Assembly (NCBI GenBank): GCA_004352715.1
Contig: SCFE01000113.1
Coordinates: forward strand, 821,377-846,989
Origin: Hofstenia miamia
Lineage: Eukaryota > Xenacoelomorpha > Acoela
Length of the DNA stretch: 25,613 nt
Reading direction: 5' to 3'
Positions 1 to 8,568 of this stretch are shown here, in pieces. Both the position numbers and the translations under genes were made by a program. Numbering within the stretch: position 1 is the first letter of the stretch; each line of letters opens with the position of its first letter. The notes beneath the pieces are model-generated. The model worked only from the letters and a program-made list of their open reading frames with translations. It was not told the origin of the DNA and did not search any database.

Positions 1-472
1 TATTCGCTGACAGTATATACTGTCTTTAAATGCAGGGGTAGAGGATGTATTTACAATGGATGAAGGGGAGGAAGCAATGGAATTATTAAGATATCGTTTT
101 AACATAGATTCTGAATCATGTATTAACTTGCGTTGTTCTTTCAGTGTTTCATTGAAGTCATTAATAAACTTTGAACTCACTTCAGAAAGTATTGCAATGT
201 CTATAGAGAGTGGTTTTGATATCAATGAGGCGCATTCATTTACCATTTTATTTTCAACACAGTTAGTACAAAATAAAAGAAAATGTTTTTGATATTGTAT
301 AAGAGATTTACAGGCTTTTGAAGAAATTCCAGTCCAATTCTCATTAAAGTGAAGTGTTATGTTGCATTTTGAACATAAGAACATTACAGATATATTTGTA
401 ATTTCATCATTGCATGTCTTGCAGATTATTAATTGTTGATTGCTTAACATCAGTCGGTAGTTGTCTACAAAT
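1..472 (-). CDS. Partial protein with PHD-like cysteine finger and helical tail
   Basis: Reading the minus strand from the single N at 473 to the window edge gives about 157 codons without a stop; the first Met is at 450. Seen: CKTC, then about 12 residues, CSKC, a His four residues later, and FCTNC about 35 residues further on. This spacing resembles a PHD-type zinc finger, although the expected Cys shortly after the His is missing. A charged, probably helical segment follows (FINDFNETLKEQRKLIHDSE), then a Ser/Pro/Thr-rich stretch. Family knowledge: ORF1 proteins of CR1/L2 non-LTR retrotransposons often join a PHD finger to a coiled coil, which makes this a candidate ORF1. A host zinc-finger gene is equally possible. 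Both ends are cut, by the window edge and by a contig join. The coding character is fairly convincing; the identity is not. Confidence 0.45.
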
Positions 473-473
473 N

Positions 474-699
474 CCATTTCTTATTGAAAAAATAATTAAA
501 GAATGGGTGAAAAACGCCAGAGACAGAGATTGTGGAAGAAAAGCGAGAATGGGTATTTTATTTCAAAATTTAACATTATTTTATATATATATATATATAT
601 ATATTGATACTATTGTGCTTATATTTATGCTATGCAAACGGTTTCGATTTAAAATCATCGTCAATACAAATTTTGTGGTAATGTAATTTGCAATTCACT
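474..699. repeat. Unmerged contig overlap, copy 1 (= 1752-1977)
   Basis: These 226 bases repeat 1752-1977 nearly exactly. They begin directly after the single N at 473, inside the second DUF4806 exon, and the other copy ends exactly at the large N gap. The only differences noticed are in the short (AT)n tract, as expected of two haplotypes or reads. It is therefore best read as an unmerged assembly overlap, not a biological duplication. The truncated exon at 474-552 should not be counted as a second gene. Confidence 0.85.
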
Positions 700-759
700 T
701 CATTTAATCTTTTTAAATATGCATGCACTAAATGATATTCAATAAGCTGGTCGTGCTTT

Positions 760-970
760 GTTTATTCATTAGTCTTTGTTTATTTGAGTTTTTAATAATT
801 AAGGCTTCAGAAATCTAAGTATTGGGTGTTTTCATAATGATCTTAAAATTATTAATGTTTGCTCGATGTTGCAAGTATAAATTTCGGAATTTAAGAGCCC
901 TGATAGGTGTTCATTAACCCGAGTTTGGAGATGTCGCTTTGTTTTACAGACGAAAGAATGGTGACATTCT
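760..970 (-). pseudogene. Penelope-like GIY-YIG endonuclease fragment
   Basis: The minus strand reads ECHHSFVCKTKRHLQTRVNEH at its start. This fits the GIY-YIG endonuclease core pattern [Y/F]-[V/I]-G-x-T-x-R-x-L-x-x-R-x-x-E-H found at the C-terminus of Penelope-like retroelements. The conserved Gly of the YVG motif is replaced by Cys. About 40 codons later, after a frameshift near 835, ISEALIIKNSNKQ matches the usual closing I-x-E-A-[L/A]-x-I region of the domain. The upstream reverse transcriptase is absent because the contig ends at the N at 971. The segment is short, frameshifted and has an in-frame stop, so it is a remnant. The family call rests on these motifs alone; an isolated GIY-YIG domain from another source is the alternative. 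Confidence 0.6.
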
Positions 971-971
971 T
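971..971. other. Single-N contig join
   Basis: One N separates two unrelated stretches. Sequence before it (474-970) overlaps the end of the block that follows (972-1977), so the order of the two blocks is probably reversed. The interval 972-1506 has no recognisable gene. It contains a G-rich run near 1368-1395 starting CAGGGCTTGATGAGGCGGGT, which resembles a hAT terminus, but no partner end was found. Confidence 0.6.
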
Positions 972-1506
972 NTCTTGATAACCGACTGTCCTCGGAGAGA
1001 TCTAGATGATTTTGCTTTAATATAAATTTCAAATAAGAGATAATTTGGCTTGTTAGATGACTACATTTAAAAAAATATAAATGCAGCATGAGAGAATTCA
1101 ATAAATATGCCACGCTGTGGGAGGGTGGACCTTCCTATTTTTGTGAGCAAAAATTATGGGGTGGGAAGTACAGATCCAAGATCGACGAAAACAATTTTGG
1201 ATTAGCGTTTTTTTCGAAAAAAAACTAAATATCTGGGTTTTGTTTTTATCTTGATATCGAACGTCTCATTGTTAATGTGTTTTTCACTTGGTTCAATCTG
1301 GGTTATATTAGATATTTTTCTCAAAAATCGTGACGTTACGCTAGAGGCTCCAATTTAAGAACGTAGCAGGGCTTGATGAGGCGGGTTGGGGTTGTCTAAA
1401 AACCCACATGTAGAGTGAATTATAATTAGTGAATGCTCCCTATGTATAAATTTAAGACTTAATGTTATTATTTTAATTAGATTTTACAGCTCAGTCATAT
1501 AACTGA

Positions 1507-1862
1507 AAAACGATTGAAAGGAAAATAAGGAATATCCTTTCTAGAAGCATATCAAATGATTTCGCAATAAAGCTTAGTTGGTCAGGGAAAACGGGCAAAA
1601 TTCCACTTCAACAATGCAAAGTTGTTAAATTTGTGAAAGGTATAATTACATTATTGTGAATTTAAGGAAATAAATCAATAATTTTAATTGCAGTATACTA
1701 TTTAAATTTAATTTACTAGGAGTAGTCAAGCATTCTGACAAAAACCTCAATCCATTTCTTATTGAAAAAATAATTAAAGAATGGGTGAAAAACGCCAGAG
1801 ACAGAGATTGTGGAAGAAAAGCGAGAATGGGTATTTTATTTCAAAATTTAACATTATTTTAA
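1507..1862 (+). CDS. DUF4806-like C-terminal domain, two exons
   Basis: Exon one, about 1507-1639, reads IRNILSRSISNDFAIKLSWSG and continues through a KTGKIPL segment. It ends with the donor AAAG|GTATAA. Exon two, 1720-1862, opens after the acceptor TTACTAG and contains FLIEKIIKEWVKNARDRD followed by CGRKAR, ending at TAA 1860-1862. The 80-bp intron (1640-1719) interrupts a Gly codon in phase 1, so the frame is kept across it. The SWSG..GK block followed by an I..W...A.DR.GRK.R block is the pattern I associate with DUF4806, a domain of unknown function in many invertebrate proteins, some in mobile elements. A TGA lies just upstream (1504-1506), so either an earlier exon joins inside this segment or the gene is broken. 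The 5' part is not visible. Alternatively, intron loss of frame would make it a pseudogene; the splice sites argue against that. Confidence 0.6.
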
Positions 1863-1977
1863 ATATATATATATATATAAATTGATACTATTGTGCTTAT
1901 ATTTATGCTATGCAAACGGTTTCGATTTAAAATCATCGTCAATACAAATTTTGTGGTAATGTAATTTGCAATTCACT
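1752..1977. repeat. Unmerged contig overlap, copy 2 (= 474-699)
   Basis: Second copy of the 226-bp overlap. It ends exactly where the N gap begins, as expected if the next contig (474-970) continues from here and was placed elsewhere. Confidence 0.85.
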
Positions 1978-2146
1978 NNNNNNNNNNNNNNNNNNNNNNN
2001 NNNNNNNNNNNNNNNNNNNNNNNNNNNNNNNNNNNNNNNNNNNNNNNNNNNNNNNNNNNNNNNNNNNNNNNNNNNNNNNNNNNNNNNNNNNNNNNNNNNN
2101 NNNNNNNNNNNNNNNNNNNNNNNNNNNNNNNNNNNNNNNNNNNNNN
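1978..2146. other. Assembly gap, 169 N
   Basis: A run of 169 N. The left flank matches the interior of 474-699. The right flank begins in an (AT)n tract (2147-2165). The 271 bases at 700-970 may belong in or across this gap. Confidence 0.9.
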
Positions 2147-2289
2147 TATTATATATATATATATAGGGACATTGTTGCATATATATGGTCATTAGATTTG
2201 ATATTTATTCAAAGGTGCAAGTTGCCTGCGTTGTCAATCATTTTTCATTCAATCAGCTAACAAGCTATTCTTGATGTCCATTGCCAGGC

Positions 2290-2456
2290 ATTATGTGGGC
2301 TTTGTATGGGCAGTGCACTATGATCTGAATTTGGGCGAGAAGTGGGGAAAGCATGGGCTAAGCTTGGGCTGCCCACGGTGGGCGCAAGGTGGGTTTTTGT
2401 CTCATTTGAATGGGCGTTGAGTGAGGCCCACGCTTAACCCAACGTGGGCTCCATAC
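2290..2456. repeat. Cluster of TGGGC / GCCCA motifs
   Basis: About ten TGGGC or GCCCA pentamers lie within some 165 bases of otherwise AT-rich sequence, at irregular spacing and on both strands, for example TGGGCTGCCCACGGTGGGC near 2366-2384. Clustered short GC-rich motifs next to the ends are typical of hAT and related DNA transposons. A weak TTGCCA (2281) / TGGCAA (2469) inverted pair flanks the cluster, but no target duplication was found. It probably is a small non-autonomous element or a fragment of one. No gene is seen in 2166-2765. Confidence 0.4.
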
Positions 2457-2765
2457 CACTCTCACTGTTGGCAAACCTTGAAAATGTTTACTGGGATTGG
2501 TTCTAGAGAATTATTAACTGCGACATTTATCGCGTTTCCACACATTCAAATAGTTTTCAAAATGTGTTTTTTAGAAATTTTATGCACATGCAGTTAGCTT
2601 CTAGATAATTAGAGAATTCTTGATACTTTCAGCTTCGTGTCTGTTAAAATAGTGTACAGTTTTCCTAAAATGTAAGTTTCAATCTTAGAGGGTGTTGAAA
2701 TTCAAACCCACCCTCCAAAATGCACGGCACGTGGATCCATTTATGTGATAATGCTGACTACCTGC

Positions 2766-2784
2766 CAGTGGCGCAACCAACCAT
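2766..2784 (+). repeat. hAT-type terminal inverted repeat candidate
   Basis: CAGTGGCGCAACCAACC begins at 2766. Many animal hAT elements start with CAGTGGCG, and this one lies about 110 bases outside the end of the C-terminal dimerisation domain of the minus-strand transposase. It is therefore a plausible 3' terminus of that element. No matching inverted copy or 8-bp duplication of CTACCTGC was found beyond the other end of the coding remnant. Confidence 0.45.
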
Positions 2785-2879
2785 AAATTATAATTAAATT
2801 TTCTTTAATCAAGATTTTTTGCTCAAAAAAATATTAAAAAATAATTCAAAGATTTATATGATCAAATAAAATCTTCTTT

Positions 2880-5335
2880 TAGATTTCGCCAATTCATCAA
2901 GGACTGCTGATGCTTTTGGTACATGAAGTCTTCATATTTGCATCATTTCCATGCCAGAAAGCCGCTCTTCTCCCATTGTGCTTCTGAGATAAGTCCTTAG
3001 TCGCATTAGACACCAGAAAGAGCGTTCAGCTGATGCTGTATTAACTGGAAGGGTACACACTATTCTTAGTAGTGTTAATATGTTTGGATAAAATGTATAT
3101 TGGTTTTAACTTCGTTTAGAGTATCAGTAGCATTTCCTGGCAGGTTGTCTTGTATCATTACTTTCTCTTTGCCACTTAATCTTCCAGCGGACAAACTCGT
3201 CGGGCATCTCATTGCACAAATGTTGGCATCAAAAAATGAGTTTAAAGAAATTATGTTGATATTAGGTAGGAAAAATAAATGAGAAAAAAAGGATTTCGTT
3301 TATGATATACGAGGAATTTTAACAAATTTATTAACATGTACCGTTTAATAAATGATCAAACCAGACAGTCTATTTGATGTACTCTATTTTGAATCTCATT
3401 TACAAACAAAAACATTTCCTTCAGATTCATAATTGGTTTGAATTAAAGTATAAATGTTAATTACACCAAGCCATGCAGAATATAATTAATTGTTACTTAA
3501 TTTGGAGAATGAATTTTTGTTATTCTTACGGAACTAGTCTTGAATAACGAAATGTACATACCATTTCTTTTATGTCATCGTAAGAAGTTTTTTGTAGATA
3601 TTTTGGGATAAGGTGTTGCATCTTCAAAGCTTTTTCCAAATGCTCGTTAAATCACTCTGAGAGTTGCAACATTATATTATCCAAATATGGTAAATATATT
3701 GACTGCCTGTAGAAGGATTCAGTGTCATCTGTATCATAGTTCGCTCTCATAGTTTGTCTTTATGCTCGTCTAGAGATAGTGATAGGCACTGAAGATAGGC
3801 TTCTGCATTATCTCTACAGGTTTGCAGTATATTTTGTACATTCTTGATTTGCTTAACGCACTCTAATAAATAGGACGCAACAACAAAGAAAATCTGGCAC
3901 AAACACAAAGCGAAATCGAAAAATTTTGATTTTTCATAGCAGATAAGAGTATTGATCCTTTAGAAGAAATGCCTACATCTAACAACTGTGAAATTTCTTC
4001 CAAAGCAGTAAAAATATGATCATACACCTCAAGAAATCTGACTACATTTTCGTGTCGTTCTACCCATCTTACAAAGGGTTGTAAGAATTTTGGTATTATT
4101 GCTCGAACTATCACCTCACGTAATGACATTTTTAAATGCTAACATTTTCTTAGCTGAATGTCGTATAAAATTTGTCACCTCTTTGATAGTTCCCACGCAC
4201 TTTGTTATTTCTTGGACTTTAGAAACAGTGGCAACAGCTAAATTGAAAACATGTGATGCACAATTAAATTGAAAACATGTGATGCACAATACATATATAT
4301 ATCGCTTGTGGGTATTTATTTGAGATATGAGCTTGGACTCCATTAATATGTCCTTTCATTGAAGAGCACCCATCATACCATTGTCCTCGCATTTTTGTTA
4401 AATCTAAACCATATCTGCATTAAGAACTTCAAATTTTTTGTTTGCTATTCCTTCTCCAGTCGAATCTGTGCCTCTTCAAAACCAACGAATTCTTCATGAA
4501 TTTTATCGTTTTTGACATATCTGAGAATAAAACTGTTGTTCTTTTACTGATACATCTGTGGTACCATCACAAATAATCGAAAAAACCTGTTCCATTAACC
4601 GACTGTACAATATCCTTTCTCGTAATTTTAGAATTGGCAATAATTGTTTCATTTTGAATGAGCCAACTTAGGTATACTGAATTTTTTTGCGCAGTTCTAA
4701 ATGCCACTTTAATTGATTATCACCAGCTTGCAGTTTTAGTCGTAAATATTCTCTAAAGTTTCCATCAATTTCTGTCGGTTCCTCCATAGATAAAACTGAT
4801 CCCCCATCTCTGTGATCCCTTAATGCTAAGCCTTGTTTACCACAATGCAAAACAGTTTCGATTATAGGGAATGAGCCTTTGTCGGTTTTCTTCTACTTTT
4901 TTTTCCAGCCAAAAGTCATTTTTGTAGCAACATCAACGGTTTTGCCATCTAGATCTTTGACAAAATCTTCAGCTATTGCAATACAATTCTTATGGTATCT
5001 TGTATTTGAATTCTTTGAGCAGTCACTTTTAACATCTTTATATTTGTTCAATGGCCGATTTACAAAAATTCCAGAATTTTCTTGGTTACCTTTTCCGACA
5101 TTTACATTTTCATTCACAAATAGATCACAATACCAGCAGAATGCACCTTGTCTACAGTGAATCCATGCCAACCACGGACTGAAATCGTTCAGTTATGAGT
5201 GCTTAAAACGGCGACTAGTTTTGCCTTGAATCACTACTGAAGTGATCCTTCCACAAAAAAAACCAATGTCCCATTGCGACAGTTCAGTAGGAACAACACT
5301 TAACGATGATAATGTGGATATTTGAGGTTCGGTAG
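2880..5335 (-). pseudogene. Decayed hAT transposase, ZMYM1-like (DUF4371) type
   Basis: Read on the minus strand, all parts of a ZMYM1-like hAT transposase occur in order. A TTF-type zinc finger lies at about 5170-4900 (GAFCWYC, then H..C). Next comes the block with ALRDHRD and GNFREYLRL at 4850-4700, then FSIICDGTTDVSVKEQQ at about 4590-4540, whose Asp is a likely catalytic residue. RGQWYDGCSSMKG follows near 4390, CASHVFNLAV at 4280-4230, RWVERHENVVRF near 4060-4020, YLPYLDNIMLQL near 3690-3655, and YPNILTLLRI with TLPVNTASAERSF at 3085-3020. The last is the hAT dimerisation domain. The copy is dead: TGA at the position of a usual Arg in L.E.RF, stops in the C-terminal part, a frame-shifting 26-bp duplication, and about 250 non-coding bases at 3290-3540. 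Such proteins cut and paste DNA with 8-bp target duplications. Confidence 0.88.
4239..4290. repeat. 26-bp perfect tandem duplication in the transposase
   Basis: TAAATTGAAAACATGTGATG begins both 4239-4264 and 4265-4290; the two 26-base units are identical. Because 26 is not a multiple of three, the duplication shifts the minus-strand frame exactly between the DGCSSMKG block and the CASHVFNLA block. It is thus one of the inactivating events. Confidence 0.95.
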
Positions 5336-5637
5336 TACATTAAGATGTGCAGGGTGTAGGTTGAATGGCAACAGTTGATAGTAATAGTTTTATATTTGAG
5401 TTTTCAATAGTTGATTTCAATGTTTCTAAAATTTCTAAAAATATTGAGAAAGTACTGAGTTTTCTATATTTTAACCTTAAACTGTCTGTATTGTTAAAAG
5501 TTTAAACCTTTTTCTAAATTTGCAAACTATTTTCTCCAAGCCTATTATGCAGTTTGGAAATAGTGAGACATGTACACATCTATTAGTGAACGGGATCGAA
5601 TGTAATATTGAAAGTTTGAACTAAACTATATTGCTTG

Positions 5638-5713
5638 CCTGAACCATTTCAAAAGATTAACTACTTTTCATTGAAAATTCAGATTAATTTTTGTCCATTC
5701 ATAATGGTTCAGG
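5638..5713. repeat. 11-bp inverted repeat with 54-bp loop
   Basis: CCTGAACCATT (5638-5648) and AATGGTTCAGG (5703-5713) are perfect inverted copies. No function can be assigned. The surrounding interval 5336-6470 shows no gene on either strand and no other structure that I could support. Confidence 0.4.
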
Positions 5714-6474
5714 TATTCAGGAAATCAACAAGGCAATGGGAGCAACACCGTATCCTATCTCTTTCCTTTTATTTAGTTTGACATTTTGGCATGCCGTGCA
5801 CAATGTCGAATATCGCTGAGCATTTCAAAACAAATTTGAAAGAGGCACATACTCCCGTCTACTGGCGTGCAGTTAGATTTTAGATATTATTATTTGTTCA
5901 GGAACTATAAGCATTAAAAATTTACAACTAGAAATATGATCTTAAGCAGTTTAAGGTCATATGACAGGACCTACAAGAAAACTTGCTATATCAAAGGAAT
6001 TGAGATTAATATTTTCACTTGAACTAATTTTAAAATGAAAAAATCTTCATTAGCTAATGTAGAAAAATCCTCTTAAAATTCACATACTATGTAAGGAACT
6101 ATTGCATTAAATTACGTATACATATATATTATATGTATATGGTTGGTTATCGATATTATTAAAATTTGAATTCACTGTTGTAGTCAACCAGTTATAATTG
6201 AAATTCTATAAAAAATATTAGGCTAAATTTTGCGTTGTGTACATATTTTCTAAGATACTTGAAATGCAAGCAACTTCAAATACCCCAAATGTTTTTCCCG
6301 ATGTGTCACATATATATACTTTCCCTTGGGTTTGAAATGAGCTTCCTTAATGATTTCAGATTTCAATATTGATTACCTAAACAAGTAAAAAACGTCTTGC
6401 ATTTTAAGCAGTGAATTCAAGTTGCAAAAACAAATGAGCAGGCAAAATCTAATTAACATTGCTAAGATACTTTA

Positions 6475-6960
6475 AAACCTAATCTTAAATCTTGAAAATG
6501 CAATTAAAAGCTTCATTCCTAGGATGGGAGTTCTAGACAATTGTTCTTGAGACTAGAAAAAGTAATTAGAAGCTTTCTATCAGAAAATGTGGGCGTACTT
6601 TACTACGTTTTACGTGGCAAAAAATTTAATTTTAAAATGCAATCTAATTAATTAATTCTGATTTTCAGTTGATACTCAAAATATGTTACTGATATTATGT
6701 ATCTTCATAAAGTAATACAAAATATTCACTGGAAATTTTCAACTATGGAATCGAATATCCAAAATCAGTTTAATGGCTTGTATTCAATGCTGCCCTGATT
6801 AAGCGTATGGTTGCAAACATACCAAATAAGAAAAAAACGAGATTTTTGGGCTTCACTCAAGGAATAAAGGCAAATGATTTTGCATTTATCTTCTTATGAA
6901 TTTTCTATAATTTCGATCACCGATGTTGCATCAATTTACCACAATGTATCTAAAACCATG
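6475..6960 (+). repeat. Dispersed repeat, copy A (uninterrupted)
   Basis: This stretch aligns, with many substitutions and small gaps, to 10520-10794 and then to 11815-11910. Shared landmarks in order are: AATTA(A/G)AAGCTT, ATGGGAGTT, TTCTTGA, AGAAGCTTT, GTGGGCGT, TTTAAAATGCAAT, TGGAATCGAAT versus TTGAATCGAAT, CTTGTATTCAATGCT versus CTTGCATCCAATGCT, and CACTCAA followed by TTTATCTT. The level of divergence indicates an old repeat. Its family is not recognised and no long reading frame is present. Confidence 0.7.
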
Positions 6961-7097
6961 CTTTTTTCATTCAAACACTAAATTTACCAAGTATTTTCTG
7001 CTTAGTGTAATGAACACTTCAGAGTGACCCAAATGTCCAACAACAGACAATGAAAGTTCTACAGTTGGAATTTGATGGCTTAAATATTGCTCTGCAT

Positions 7098-7455
7098 TAG
7101 TGATATGCGGGTAGAGCATTTTTAATGTCCTCCACTGACAAAATTATTTTGTTAACTTTCACGCAACATTTTACCCGTACCCGCCCAAACCTGAAAATAA
7201 AATTTTCTTTGCTGCTAGTAAGCAAGTTTGAAAATTTTCATTGACATTTAGAATACAATTCAGCATACGTTATATGTTTGTTTTTTCAAAATTTTGTTAA
7301 AAACATCTAAGTTTTTGAAAAATACTTATTTAAAATCTTCATAATGTGGTAACCATGCCTTCTCTTATCCGATAATAATCATATAATCATGCTCACCAGC
7401 CCGTACCCGGGAGCATGGGCGGGTAAAACCGGGTACCTGTACCCGCAAATCATTA
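7098..7455. mobile_element. Non-autonomous hAT element (358 bp)
   Basis: TAGTGATATGCGGGTA opens the element and the inverse complement of its end reads TAATGATTTGCGGGTA, 14 of 16 bases alike. Flanks are CTCTGCAT (7090-7097) and CCCTGCAC (7456-7463), an 8-bp target duplication with two C/T differences. TAGNG termini, 8-bp duplications and GC-rich subterminal motifs (CCCGTACCCGCCC; CGGGTAAAACCGGGTACC) all fit hAT. There is no coding capacity, so it would depend on a transposase elsewhere. The terminal boundary was chosen to maximise duplication and repeat match and could be off by a base or two. Confidence 0.65.
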
Positions 7456-7802
7456 CCCTGCACAGCACTCAAAATTCTCTTATTTCCAATAAATATGTTA
7501 ACATATGATATCATAGTTCTGATTCCTGATAATGCTTAAATCAATCCAAGAACTGAATTGATAGTTTTCAATGTTCTGCAAATACTTTGATACATTGCTA
7601 TAATAGTTTAATGAAATTCATGTTGCTGTAAGATCGGACCAATAGTGCAGCTTTCAGATTGCATTAAGTCTTTGTATTTTTTAGTAATGGTGAAATATCA
7701 AATGATGCAGTGTATTTGGTAGAAATAATGAACTTGGAGATAATCGATTCTTAAAATTCCAAGAACTTAAAAATTTTTTAGAAAATAGCATATTCCACTG
7801 AA

Positions 7803-8327
7803 CAGACTTGTCAACGAGTCGAGCCGATCCGAGCCGAGCCNNNNNNNNNNNNNNNNNNNNNNNNNNNNNNNNNNNNNNNNNNNNNNNNNNNNNNNNNNNN
7901 NNNNNNNNNNNNNNNNNNNNNNNNNNNNNNNNNNNNNNNNNNNNNNNNNNNNNNNNNNNNNNNNNNNNNNNNNNNNNNNNNNNNNNNNNNNNNNNNNNNN
8001 NNNNNNNNNNNNNNNNNNNTCAACGAGTCGAGCCGATCCGAGCCGAGCCGAGCCGAGCTTGAGCAGAATATTTGATATACAACGAGCACGAAACGAGCCT
8101 ATTTTTGGCAAAGCAAGTTTATAGTTCTGCTTGTAAATTTGATTATGGAGATTTTTCTTATTTTTTGCAGTCAGTATGCCTTTCTTATAATCTTATTTAA
8201 GAAATGTTTATTAAATAATAGGAAGAGCTATGTAAAAAATTCTTTTAGCACAATATTTTTAAAAAAATACCAAGCTAGAACTAGCCTAATTCAAAGCTTG
8301 GAAATATCGGCTTGTTGACAAGTCTGC
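7803..8327. mobile_element. Non-autonomous hAT element with an internal gap
   Basis: The 5' end CAGACTTGTCAACGAGTCGA and the inverse complement of the 3' end, CAGACTTGTCAACAAGCCGA, agree at 18 of 20 bases. Perfect 8-bp target duplications CCACTGAA flank it at 7795-7802 and 8328-8335. The interior carries GAGCC/GCTCG subterminal motifs and no reading frame. 179 N lie at 7841-8019, but the 30 bases before the gap are repeated directly after it. The true element is therefore probably close to 316 bp. Termini, duplication length and subterminal motifs support hAT. Confidence 0.88.
7841..8019. other. Assembly gap, 179 N, probably artificial
   Basis: The 30 bases 7811-7840 reappear exactly at 8020-8049, so the gap probably contains no missing sequence beyond a failed overlap within GAGCC repeats. 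Apparent reading frames across the gap are meaningless. Confidence 0.85.
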
Positions 8328-8568
8328 CACTGAAATAAATTTAATTCCTTCATGTACTCCAAACACAGGTTAATGTTTCTGAAAATTTTTTGACAAAACA
8401 GGATTCATGGATTTCCTAAATAAACAGCCTGTCACTAAAAGTCACATTAGGCAGATGTGTGGTAAGCGTACACCTTTACTATCGGGAGCATAGCGGAAAC
8501 TTAGTTGACATAGAAATCTGGTGTCCTTGTTAGTTAAATTTTATCATTGGTCTGATTTGCTATCTCAT

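Noticed and set aside
1908-2192. Reading frames across the 169-N gap on both strands
   Set aside because: They consist mainly of unknown residues; the open frame is produced by the Ns.
5337-6470. Searched for the far terminus of the hAT transposase element
   Set aside because: No inverse copy of CAGTGGCGCAACC and no second CTACCTGC at a suitable place; GTCTACTGGCG near 5857 is too different.
7767-8111. Reading frames across the 179-N gap
   Set aside because: Most codons are N and the ends are GAGCC repeats of a non-coding hAT element.
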